A DNA stretch of 64,000 nt. Source: Rubrivivax albus. GTDB lineage: Bacteria > Pseudomonadota > Gammaproteobacteria > Burkholderiales > Burkholderiaceae_C. Location of the stretch: assembly GCF_004016515.1 (NCBI RefSeq), contig NZ_SACT01000001.1:186001-250000 (forward strand), in the 5' to 3' direction. Made by a program: the position numbers and the translations under genes. Shown piece after piece: positions 1-7,375 of this stretch; position 1 is the first letter of the stretch; each line of letters opens with the position of its first letter. The notes beneath the pieces were generated by a model. It saw only the letters and a program-made list of their open reading frames with translations. It had not been told where the DNA came from and searched no databases.

Positions 1-449
1 TGTTGCAGCACGGTCTGGCCACGCGTTGCCGGCTGCCAGAGCAAATGATTGGCCTCGAACGGCAGGCGAGCGCCAGTGGCCGCGGACAGCAGCGTGCCGG
101 CGCGAAGCCCCCAGAGCCAGAGAGGCACGCCGGGATGCTGCTGCACCAGCCATTGCGCTGCTTCGCACGCGTCGTCCAGCCATGCATCCCAGGTTGCATC
201 GGCGAAGTCGCCGCTGCTGTCGCCGCAACCCAGGAGATCGATCTGCAGAACGGCCCAACCCGCCGAAGCGAACGAACGCGCCGCGAGGGCTGCCATGCGG
301 CGGCTCTTGTTCATCTCCTCGGCCCAGGGAGGCAGATACAGGAGCGCTCCCAGGGTGGGCACGCCGGCCGGCGGCGTATGGTGAAGGTAGAGCCGCTGCC
401 CGCCAGATGCCGCCGGGCGAAGGAAGGCCTGAAGCGGCGGCGGGGTCAT
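1..449 (-). CDS. Exosortase A system-associated hydrolase 2, alpha/beta-hydrolase fold (3' end outside window)
   Basis: Only the first 149 residues lie in the window; the gene runs off the left edge. The N-terminal part contains the stretch PPWAEEMNKSRRMAALAARS (about residues 40-59) followed by DLLGCGDSSGDFADATW, which I recognise from the alpha/beta-hydrolase family found beside exosortase A genes. At the nucleophile elbow, where a classical hydrolase has GxSxG, this protein reads GLRAG (residues 114-118), so the usual serine is absent. It follows the acyl carrier protein gene on the same strand after a 49 bp gap and is probably co-transcribed. Its true substrate is unknown; it may bind an acyl or glycan intermediate rather than hydrolyse it. 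Confidence 0.85.
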   Translation of the reverse strand, partial: MTPPPLQAFLRPAASGGQRLYLHHTPPAGVPTLGALLYLPPWAEEMNKSRRMAALAARSFASAGWAVLQIDLLGCGDSSGDFADATWDAWLDDACEAAQWLVQQHPGVPLWLWGLRAGTLLSAATGARLPFEANHLLWQPATRGQTVLQ

Positions 450-498
450 GGCGCGGCGCAACCCATGCCGTCGAGGGACCGCTGCGTTGGCCCGAAGC

Positions 499-750
499 TC
501 AAGTGCCCGTCTTGGCGGCGACGAAGTCGCGCAGGCTGGCGACCGTCGCGAACGTGTCGCCGCCGATCTCGTCGTCGTCCACGGTGATGTCGAACCGTTC
601 TTCGAGGGACGTGATCAGCGTCACGACCGCCATGCTGTCGAGTTCTGGAATGGCGCCCAGCAGGGCGGTGTTCGCGTCGAACGTGAGGGCGCGGCCGCCT
701 AGGCTGAGCACTTCGTCGAGGATGCGCAGGACTTCGGTCTGGGTGTCCAT
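499..750 (-). CDS. Acyl carrier protein, exosortase-A-locus type
   Basis: An 83-residue acidic protein of standard acyl carrier protein size. The 4'-phosphopantetheine attachment site is the LDSM motif with Ser39. It lies between an asparagine-synthase-like gene and the XrtA-associated hydrolase on the minus strand, close to the divergent AMP-dependent acyl-CoA ligase, so it plausibly carries an acyl group activated by that ligase. It is too isolated from fab genes to be the primary fatty-acid ACP. The start ATG is 112 bp downstream of the preceding stop. Confidence 0.88.
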   Translation of the reverse strand: MDTQTEVLRILDEVLSLGGRALTFDANTALLGAIPELDSMAVVTLITSLEERFDITVDDDEIGGDTFATVASLRDFVAAKTGT

Positions 751-862
751 GGGGTTTCCGGTCGGTGCGCCGGGATGGGGCGCGTACGTTCGATCTGGTC
801 GCGATTCTAGAAACCGTCGCGTATGCGTCCGGGCGCCGCAATGCCGCGGTGTCGTGAGCTTT

Positions 863-2581
863 CTACGTTTTGGCGCGCTCCTGCGCCTGCATCCACTGCT
901 CCAGCATCATCAGGATCCACACCATCTCACCGTAGTAACCGGGGTGGGCCGGCAGGTGGTCCTTCAGCAGGGTGTCGATGAACCTGGCCTGGACGATGCC
1001 GCGCTGCTGCAGCGAATGCAGGCTGTCGGCGGCGAACGCCTTCAGGCCGGCGTGACGTGTGGCCCACACGCCGAAGGGCAGGCCGAAGCCCTGCTTCTTC
1101 TTGACCAGGATCTCGTCCGGCAGGAAGCCGCGCAGCGCCTCCTTGAAGAACCAGCGCAGCTTCTGCCCCTTGAGCTTGTAGTCGTCCGGCAACTGCAGCG
1201 AGAAGTCCACGAGCGCGGCATCCAGCAACGGAAAGCCCACGCCGACGCCGGCCAGCGAGGTGCTGCCACGCACCTTGGGCAGGTCGGCTTCTGCCAGCGT
1301 GTAGCGCCAGTCGAAGGCCAGCATGCGGTTCAGGGTGCTCGGGTTGCCGGGCGGGAGTTGCCACACCTGGCGCTGTTGGCGGCTCGTGTCCTGCATGTCC
1401 ACCCGGGCCAGGAAGTCTGGCGTGAACACCTGTGCGACCCCCATGCGTTGCAGCAGGTTGTACTGCTGCAACCGTTCCGGCAACGGCACCTTGGCCTGCT
1501 GCACGTAGCTGCGGCCCTTGCGCGCCAGCGGCAGGGCGCCCAGCGGCGTGCCTTCCAGCAACGGTTCCAGAACGCCGCTGCGCAGCACGGCGGGCACCGC
1601 GTCGTAGTAGCCGAAGACGCGCTGCTTGGCATAGCGCGCGTTGCCGCCGAAGAGCTCGTCACCGCCGTCGCCGGCCAGCAGCCGGGTGACGCCGTCCTCG
1701 CGCGCCATCCGTGCGCAGTAGTAGGCCGGCAGCACGCTGCTGTTGCCGAAGGGCTGATCGTAATGCGCCGCCACGTCGGGGATGCTGCGCACCAGATCGT
1801 CCGGTGTGACGTAGTACTCGTGATGTTCGGTGCCGAAGCGCCTGGCCGCGATGCGGGCGAAGGCCATCTCGTCGTAGCCCTCGGCCTCGAAGCCGATGGA
1901 GTAGGTGGCCGCACGCCCGGCCACGTCCTTGAGCATGCCGGCGACGGTGGAACTGTCGGTGCCGCCGCTCAGGAAGCAGGCTGGCTTGCTGCCGTCGAGT
2001 TCGGCGGCGACTGCGCTGCGCACACGTTGCCGGAACGCCGCGGCCAGTTCGTCGAAATTCGCCGATGCGGCTGCGGTGAACTGCGGCAGCCAGTAGGGCT
2101 CGACGGTGATCTCGCCGTTCTCGAACCAGAGGTAGTGCGCGGGCGGAAGCCGGTGCACGCCGCGGAAGACGGTGCGCGGCGAGGGGATGACGTGGAAGTA
2201 GAGGTAGTCGTAGACGGCCTGTGGGTCGATCTCGGCGCGTGGGTGCAGCGCGGCCAGGGTGTCGGCACGCTCGGCGTAGTGGATGCGGTCGCCAATGCGT
2301 CGCCAGCACAGGGTCTGCTCGGCGAACCGGTCGACGGCCAGGAACACGCGGCCCTGTGCATCGGTCAGGCCGACCGCGAAGTTCCCCGCGGTGGCTGCCG
2401 CTGCGGCAACGGCCTGATCGCGATGGCGGCCCGCGACGGCGGCCTGCCACGCAGCACCTGAGCCTTCGGCTTTCGCCATGTGCGCCAGCCTGGCGTCGGC
2501 GAAGCGCGGCACGCCAAGCGCGAAGACGGTGGGCGTCGCCTGCATGGTGGTGGGGGAGTCGACGGGCAGGGTGTCGGACAT
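863..2581 (-). CDS. Asparagine-synthase-like amide ligase without the catalytic glutaminase cysteine
   Basis: A 572-residue protein with a reduced class II glutaminase-like N-terminal half and a full asparagine synthase ATP-pyrophosphatase half. The PP-loop SGGTDSS is at residues 205-211 and GDGGDELFGG at 304-313. The obligatory Cys2 of glutamine-hydrolysing AsnB proteins is missing from every possible start (ATG at 2617 region, 2581, 2545), so it probably uses free ammonia or another amine, or acts as an amide ligase on a different acid. It is first in a minus-strand run with the ACP and XrtA hydrolase, opposite the acyl-CoA ligase. AsnB-family proteins are regular members of exosortase A loci. 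Confidence 0.85.
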   Translation of the reverse strand: MSDTLPVDSPTTMQATPTVFALGVPRFADARLAHMAKAEGSGAAWQAAVAGRHRDQAVAAAAATAGNFAVGLTDAQGRVFLAVDRFAEQTLCWRRIGDRIHYAERADTLAALHPRAEIDPQAVYDYLYFHVIPSPRTVFRGVHRLPPAHYLWFENGEITVEPYWLPQFTAAASANFDELAAAFRQRVRSAVAAELDGSKPACFLSGGTDSSTVAGMLKDVAGRAATYSIGFEAEGYDEMAFARIAARRFGTEHHEYYVTPDDLVRSIPDVAAHYDQPFGNSSVLPAYYCARMAREDGVTRLLAGDGGDELFGGNARYAKQRVFGYYDAVPAVLRSGVLEPLLEGTPLGALPLARKGRSYVQQAKVPLPERLQQYNLLQRMGVAQVFTPDFLARVDMQDTSRQQRQVWQLPPGNPSTLNRMLAFDWRYTLAEADLPKVRGSTSLAGVGVGFPLLDAALVDFSLQLPDDYKLKGQKLRWFFKEALRGFLPDEILVKKKQGFGLPFGVWATRHAGLKAFAADSLHSLQQRGIVQARFIDTLLKDHLPAHPGYYGEMVWILMMLEQWMQAQERAKT

Positions 2582-2712
2582 CGGACCAGTTGCGGCCAAT
2601 GGCGGCCAGGGCGGCAACGCTCAAGGTGCCGGGGCACCGATGCTAGCGGGGCAGACACGCAGCGTCGGGCCGAGGACCGCGGGCGATGCGCCAAAGTTGC
2701 CGAATCGGTGGT

Positions 2713-2730
2713 TTGTCGGGTGCCCGACAA
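2713..2730. promoter_or_regulatory. Perfect 18-bp palindrome in the divergent promoter region
   Basis: TTGTCGGG-TG-CCCGACAA, two perfect 8-bp arms, lies near the middle of the 289-bp gap between the divergent asparagine-synthase-like and acyl-CoA ligase genes. It is about 130-140 bp from both start codons. Position and symmetry suggest an operator shared by the two transcripts; the regulator is unknown. Confidence 0.5.
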
Positions 2731-2870
2731 GGTTCGCGCGGCCTGCGGTCCGGTCAGATTGCGCAACTCCCGGGGCTGTCGGCGGCCGGTCAGTGCCTCC
2801 GGACGAAGCCGCCGCGCCGACAATGCGCGGCTGTCGTGTGCGCGCTGCCATCTGGCCGCTCACCCTGGAC

Positions 2871-4490
2871 ATGGATGCGAGAACCGTGACGGAAGCTTCA
2901 CTCCTGCATGAACTGGTGGCCCGTGCCGCCGACCGGGCCGGCGATGCGACAGCCCTCACCGCCGGCGCCAAGACCTGGGCCTACCAGCCGCTGCAGGACG
3001 CCGTGCGTTCGGTCTGCGCCGGCTTCGCGGCCCTCGGCCTCGCCCGCACCGACCGCGTCGCCATCTGGCTCGACAAGCGCTTCGAGACCGTCGTCGCAAG
3101 CTTTGCCGCCCCCGCAGCGGGCGGCGTGATGGTGCCGATGAACCCGCTGCTGAAGCCGGAGCAGGTGGTCTACATCGCGCGCGACTGCAACGTGCGCATC
3201 CTGGTCACCTCGCCCGAGCGGCTGGCCCTGCTGGCACCGGTGCTGCACGAGTGCCCGGATCTGCGCCATGTGGTGGTCACCGAAGGCCCGGCCGAGTTGC
3301 CGGCCATGCCGCCCGGCATCGGCCTGCACCGCTGGGCGGACCTGCTGGTCGCGCCACCGCGCGCCGGCCACCGCGTCATCGACACCGACCTCTGCGCCAT
3401 CCTCTACACCAGCGGCTCCACCGGCCGGCCCAAGGGCGTGGTGCTCAGCCACCGCAACATGGTGGCCGGCGGCAAGAGCGTGGCCAGCTACCTGGGCAAC
3501 GGCCCGGACGACACCCTGCTGGCCGCGCTGCCGCTGAGCTTCGACGCCGGCTTCAGCCAGCTGACCACCGCCTTCCACGCCGGCGCCCGCGTGGTGCTGC
3601 TGAACTACCTGCTGCCGCGCGACGTGCTCAAGGCCATGGCGCGCGAGAAGGTCACCGGCCTGACGGCCGTGCCGCCGTTGTACATCCAGCTCACGGCGCT
3701 GGACTGGCCTGCCGAGATTGGCGAGCACCTGCGCTACTTCGCCAACACCGGCGGCCGCATGCCGCGCGAGACGCTCGATGCGCTGCGCGCCCGCGTGCCG
3801 AAGGCCCGGCCCTTCCTGATGTACGGCCTGACCGAAGCCTTCCGCAGCACCTACCTGCCGCCGGAGGAGGTGGACCGCCGGCCAGACAGCATCGGCAAGG
3901 CCATCCCCAACGCCGAGATCCTGGTGCTGCGCGAGGACGGCAGCGAATGCGGGCCCGACGAGCCGGGCGAACTGGTGCACCGCGGTGCGCTGGTCGGTCA
4001 GGGCTACTGGAACGACCCCGAGAAGACGGCCGAGCGCTACAAGCTGCTGGCTCCCGGCCACGGCGGCCGCGTGGCCGGGCTGCAGCTGCCGGAGTACGCG
4101 GTGTTCAGCGGCGACACGGTGCGCAAGGACGCCGAGGGCTTCCTGTACTTCGTGGGCCGTCGCGACGAGATGATCAAGACCTCGGGCTACCGCGTCAGCC
4201 CCACCGAAGTCGAGGAGATCCTCTACGCCACGAAGCTGGTGGGCGAATGCGTGGCCTTCGGCGTGGACCACCCGCAGCTGGGCCAGGCCATCCAGGTGAT
4301 TGCCACGCCACCAGCGGGTGCGGATGCGCTGGACGTGCCGGCGCTGCTGGCCGAGTGCAAGCGCCACATGCCCGCCTACATGGTGCCCGCCGGCGTGGAA
4401 CCCGCGGTGGGCCCGCTGCCGCGCAACCCCAATGGCAAGATCGACCGCAAGCTGCTGTCCACGCAGTGGATGGAGCGGCAGGGCGTTTGA
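2871..4490 (+). CDS. AMP-forming acyl-CoA ligase, exosortase A system-associated
   Basis: A 539-residue ANL-superfamily adenylating enzyme. The phosphate-binding loop YTSGSTGRPKG is at residues 179-189, a MYGLTE adenine-contact motif lies near 320, and the C-terminal NPNGKIDRK segment contains the catalytic lysine. It should activate an organic acid with ATP and pass it to CoA or to the nearby ACP. Its closest recognisable relatives are the acyl-CoA ligases of exosortase A loci, normally followed directly by the PLP decarboxylase; here a VapBC module separates them. I chose ATG 2871; an in-frame ATG at 2823 would add 16 residues of poorer quality. No strong Shine-Dalgarno is visible. Confidence 0.9.
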   Translation: MDARTVTEASLLHELVARAADRAGDATALTAGAKTWAYQPLQDAVRSVCAGFAALGLARTDRVAIWLDKRFETVVASFAAPAAGGVMVPMNPLLKPEQVVYIARDCNVRILVTSPERLALLAPVLHECPDLRHVVVTEGPAELPAMPPGIGLHRWADLLVAPPRAGHRVIDTDLCAILYTSGSTGRPKGVVLSHRNMVAGGKSVASYLGNGPDDTLLAALPLSFDAGFSQLTTAFHAGARVVLLNYLLPRDVLKAMAREKVTGLTAVPPLYIQLTALDWPAEIGEHLRYFANTGGRMPRETLDALRARVPKARPFLMYGLTEAFRSTYLPPEEVDRRPDSIGKAIPNAEILVLREDGSECGPDEPGELVHRGALVGQGYWNDPEKTAERYKLLAPGHGGRVAGLQLPEYAVFSGDTVRKDAEGFLYFVGRRDEMIKTSGYRVSPTEVEEILYATKLVGECVAFGVDHPQLGQAIQVIATPPAGADALDVPALLAECKRHMPAYMVPAGVEPAVGPLPRNPNGKIDRKLLSTQWMERQGV

Positions 4491-4507
4491 CCGTCGCCGA
4501 ACTCATG

Positions 4508-4537
4508 ACGCATCCTAATGCTTCTTGTTTGATGCGT
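4508..4537. promoter_or_regulatory. Inverted repeat upstream of vapB, candidate autoregulatory operator
   Basis: ACGCATC (4508-4514) and GATGCGT (4531-4537) form perfect 7-bp arms separated by 16 bp, ending 7 bp before the vapB start. A smaller nested GCAT/ATGC repeat lies inside. The segment is distinctly more AT-rich than its surroundings. VapB-VapC complexes usually repress their own promoter at such repeats, so this is a reasonable operator. Confidence 0.45.
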
Positions 4538-4544
4538 TGATGCC

Positions 4545-4805
4545 ATGCGAACCACCATCACCTTGGAACCCGACGTCGAACGGCTGTTGCAGCGTGCCGT
4601 GCGCGAACGGGGTGTACCGTTCAAACGTGTGGTCAACGACGCCCTGCGGCGGGGCTTGCGCACCGGCGATATGGCGCCGCCCGCGCCGTTCGTGCAGCGT
4701 GTCTTCGACGGCGGTGTGCCGCTCGTCGACCTGACGAAGGCCGGCCAGCTGGCGGCCGAACTGGAAGACCAGGCGCTGGCCGCCAAGCTGGCGCGGGGAG
4801 GCTGA
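4545..4805 (+). CDS. vapB: VapB-type ribbon-helix-helix antitoxin
   Basis: An 86-residue protein with the short N-terminal beta strand RTTITLEPDVERLL and a following helix-turn-helix typical of ribbon-helix-helix antitoxins; the C-terminal half would wrap the toxin. It sits five bases upstream of a PIN-domain toxin gene, the usual antitoxin-first order. It neutralises VapC and probably represses the pair's own promoter. The module interrupts the exosortase-associated ligase-decarboxylase pair, which suggests later acquisition. Confidence 0.82.
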   Translation: MRTTITLEPDVERLLQRAVRERGVPFKRVVNDALRRGLRTGDMAPPAPFVQRVFDGGVPLVDLTKAGQLAAELEDQALAAKLARGG

Positions 4806-4810
4806 GCCCC

Positions 4811-5239
4811 ATGTGGCTGCCCGACGTCAACGTGCTGTTGTGCGCCAGCCAGGGCCAAGCGCCCTACCACGCCGTGGCACGCCATCGACGGGAAGCTGCT
4901 TTCGGCAGCGGTGCGGCCGTGGGCCTGCCCTGGGTGGCGCTGCTCGGATTCCTTCGCCTGTTCACCAACGGCCGCATCTTCCCGGTGCCGATGCCGGTGG
5001 ACAAAGCCCTGCGCATGATGGATGGCTGGTTGTCGCACCCGAATGTCATGGTGCTGCACCCGGGGCCGCGCCACGCCGCCTTGCTGGGTGCCCTGCTGAT
5101 CGGCGTAGGCACCGCCGGCAACCTCACGACCGACGCCCACCTGGCCGCCATCGCCATCGAGCATGGCGCGACGGTGGTGTCCTTCGACCGCGACTTCGCC
5201 CGCTTCGCCGGCCTCAGGTTCGAACACCTCCACGCATGA
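4811..5239 (+). CDS. vapC: VapC-type PIN-domain ribonuclease toxin
   Basis: A 142-residue PIN-domain protein. Acidic metal-binding residues are visible as Asp5 in LPDVNVLL, Asp108 in TTDAHLAA, and Asp126/Asp128 in SFDRDF. Members of this subfamily share the PWVALLGFLRL segment near residue 40. As a toxin it would cleave a specific structured RNA, often a tRNA or rRNA loop, when VapB is lost. Its stop overlaps the start of the decarboxylase gene (ATGA), so the downstream exosortase gene is now translationally coupled to the toxin. Confidence 0.85.
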   Translation: MWLPDVNVLLCASQGQAPYHAVARHRREAAFGSGAAVGLPWVALLGFLRLFTNGRIFPVPMPVDKALRMMDGWLSHPNVMVLHPGPRHAALLGALLIGVGTAGNLTTDAHLAAIAIEHGATVVSFDRDFARFAGLRFEHLHA

Positions 5240-6507
5240 CCCCACCCACTTCCGAACCGACACGCTCGGCGCCCGTCCACGCCCCCTCGCAGCATTTCCC
5301 CGTCACCCCTGGCGGCGACCTGCTGGTGGGCGGCATCCCGCTCACCCGCCTGGCCGAGCGCGTGGGCAGCACGCCGTTCTACGCCTACAGCCGTGAGCTG
5401 CTGCGCCAGCGCGTGACCGAACTGCGCGCCGCGCTGCCGGCGGCGGTGGAACTGCACTACGCGATGAAGGCCAACCCGATGCCGGCGGTGGTGGGTTTCA
5501 TGGCCGGGCTGGTGAATGGCATCGACGTGGCCTCGGCCGGCGAATTGAAGGTGGCGCTGGACGCCGGTGCGGATCCGAAGGACATCAGCTTCGCCGGCCC
5601 CGGCAAGCGCGACGCCGAACTGCGCCAGGCGCTGGCCGCCGGCGTGCTGGTCAACGTGGAAAGCCTGCGCGAACTGCGCGTGCTGGCCGAGTTGCAGCAG
5701 GCCCTTGGCCTGTCGGCCCGCGTGGCGCTGCGCGTGAACCCGGACTTCGAGCTCAAGGGCTCGGGCATGAAGATGGGTGGCGGGCCCAAGCAGTTCGGCA
5801 TCGACGTGGACCAGGTCGGCGCGGCGATGGACCTCGTCCGCGCCGGCGGCCTGGGATTCGAGGGCTTCCACCTGTTTGCCGGTTCGCAGAACCTGCGTGC
5901 CGAGAGCATCTGCGAAGCGCAGCGCAAGAGCTACGAGCTGGCGCTGCGCCTGGCCGAGGGTGCGCCCACGCCGGTGAAGTTCCTGAACCTGGGCGGTGGT
6001 TTCGGCATCCCGTACTTCCCGGGCGAGCAGCGGCTGGACCTGGCGCCCATCGGGGCCAACCTGGACGACATCTGCGCACGAGCCAAGACGCAACTGCCGC
6101 TGGCGGCCATCGTCATCGAGCTGGGGCGCTACTTCGTCGGAGAGGCGGGCCTCTACGTGACGCGCATCGTCGACCGCAAGGTCTCCTGCGGCCAGGTCTT
6201 CCTGGTCTGCGACGGCGGGCTGAACCACCACCTGTCGGCCAGCGGCAACTTCGGCCAGGTCATCCGCAAGAACTACCCGGCGACGCTGGTGACGCGTTCC
6301 GGTTCGTCGGCCGAAGGCGGTGCGCGCGAGGTGGCGTCGGTGGTCGGCCCGTTGTGCACGCCGCTGGACCTGCTGGCCGACCGCATGAACCTGCCGGTGG
6401 CCGAGGTGGGCGACCTGGCCGTGATCTTCCAGTCCGGCGCCTACGGTGCCAGCGCCAGCCCGCAGGCCTTCCTGGGGCACCCGGTGGTGACGGAAGTGCT
6501 GGTTTGA
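5236..6507 (+). CDS. PLP-dependent decarboxylase, exosortase A system-associated
   Basis: A 423-residue fold-type III (alanine racemase-like barrel plus beta domain) decarboxylase, related to diaminopimelate and ornithine decarboxylases. The PLP lysine is Lys78 in HYAMKANP; LGGGFGIPY near residue 250 is the phosphate-binding glycine loop. Similar proteins recur beside acyl-CoA ligases in exosortase A loci and have no assigned substrate. The start ATG overlaps the vapC stop. It probably belongs to the same pathway as the ligase at 2871-4490, although the toxin-antitoxin genes now lie between them. Confidence 0.92.
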   Translation: MTPPTSEPTRSAPVHAPSQHFPVTPGGDLLVGGIPLTRLAERVGSTPFYAYSRELLRQRVTELRAALPAAVELHYAMKANPMPAVVGFMAGLVNGIDVASAGELKVALDAGADPKDISFAGPGKRDAELRQALAAGVLVNVESLRELRVLAELQQALGLSARVALRVNPDFELKGSGMKMGGGPKQFGIDVDQVGAAMDLVRAGGLGFEGFHLFAGSQNLRAESICEAQRKSYELALRLAEGAPTPVKFLNLGGGFGIPYFPGEQRLDLAPIGANLDDICARAKTQLPLAAIVIELGRYFVGEAGLYVTRIVDRKVSCGQVFLVCDGGLNHHLSASGNFGQVIRKNYPATLVTRSGSSAEGGAREVASVVGPLCTPLDLLADRMNLPVAEVGDLAVIFQSGAYGASASPQAFLGHPVVTEVLV

Positions 6508-6536
6508 ACCCCGCGCACCGGGCTACCATCCCGCGC

Positions 6537-6839
6537 ATGCGCATCAGCCCGGAGCAGAGCCGGATCATCGTAGAAGCCACCCGCGACCTGGCCGGGCCGG
6601 GCGTGCAGGTGCGGCTCTTCGGCTCGAGGCTGCGCGACGATGTTCAGGGCGGCGACATCGACCTGCTGGTCGAGTCGCCCGTGCCGGTGGACAGGCCGGT
6701 CTGGCTGGCTGCGCGGATCACCGCACGCCTGCAACGCCTGCTCGGTGATCGAAAGATCGATGTGCTCGTTCTGGACCCGCGCACGACGCCGGAGCCGGTT
6801 CACGCCGTGGCGCTGGCCGAGGGCGTGCGGCTGTCGTGA
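6537..6839 (+). CDS. MNT-domain nucleotidyltransferase (antitoxin of HEPN/MNT pair 1)
   Basis: A 100-residue minimal nucleotidyltransferase. The polymerase-beta-type signature is present: GS at residues 29-30 and the metal-binding pair Asp40/Asp42 in GGDIDLLV. In HEPN/MNT modules such proteins neutralise the partner by adding AMP to a tyrosine of the HEPN protein. It overlaps the next gene by GTGA, consistent with a translationally coupled pair. A TACCAT -10-like element ends about 10 bp upstream of the start. Confidence 0.82.
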   Translation: MRISPEQSRIIVEATRDLAGPGVQVRLFGSRLRDDVQGGDIDLLVESPVPVDRPVWLAARITARLQRLLGDRKIDVLVLDPRTTPEPVHAVALAEGVRLS

Positions 6840-7324
6840 CGGCGCCCGGCCTCGACGCACAGACCACCCGGCTGCGTTTCCTGCTGGAGACGGTGGCGTT
6901 GGAGTCCGAACACCTGCGCACCACCGACGGGCGCCTGTTCTCCGTGCCTTTCACGGCGGATCGCGCGAAGGCATTGCGTACCGATGATGACCTCTCGGAG
7001 CGGCTGGATGCGTTCGTGGCGCGCTTCTCGCGCCTGCAGGACACCGCAGGGGACAAGCTGTTGCCCGCGCTGCTGGTCCGGCTGGGTGAGCCGGTCGGCA
7101 GTGTGCTGGACAACCTGGAGCGGGCGGCGCGACTGGGCCTGCTCGCCGAAGGCAGCGAAGCCTGGCTGGCGGCGAGAGCGCTGCGCAACCGCATGGTGCA
7201 TGAGTACATCCGCAAGCCCGAGGCCTTGGCCGAGGCCGTCACCGGGGCACACGACGCGGTGCCGATGCTGGTGGCCTTCGCCGAGCGGTGCACGCGATAT
7301 GCGCGCGAGCGCCGGCTGATCTGA
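6836..7324 (+). CDS. HEPN-domain protein (probable RNase toxin of HEPN/MNT pair 1)
   Basis: A 162-residue all-alpha protein starting at GTG, overlapping the MNT gene. Near the middle it has R117-x4-H122-x-Y124 (RNRMVHEY), the full RX4HXY motif of HEPN ribonucleases whose tyrosine is the AMPylation target of the MNT partner. The divergent N-terminus makes it longer than classical HepT (about 130-140 residues). The pair is probably a type VII toxin-antitoxin system; toxicity is inferred from the family. Confidence 0.78.
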   Translation: MTAPGLDAQTTRLRFLLETVALESEHLRTTDGRLFSVPFTADRAKALRTDDDLSERLDAFVARFSRLQDTAGDKLLPALLVRLGEPVGSVLDNLERAARLGLLAEGSEAWLAARALRNRMVHEYIRKPEALAEAVTGAHDAVPMLVAFAERCTRYARERRLI

Positions 7325-7375
7325 CGCTCCGGTGATCCTGCACTGCCTGACGCCCGAACATCCGTGGCGCTCCGC

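Noticed and set aside
26..2461. Long plus-strand open frame of 811 codons antisense to the asparagine-synthase-like and ACP genes
   Set aside because: It is a GC-rich shadow: residue composition is Ala/Arg/Gly/His-heavy with no motifs, while the minus strand encodes clear conserved domains.
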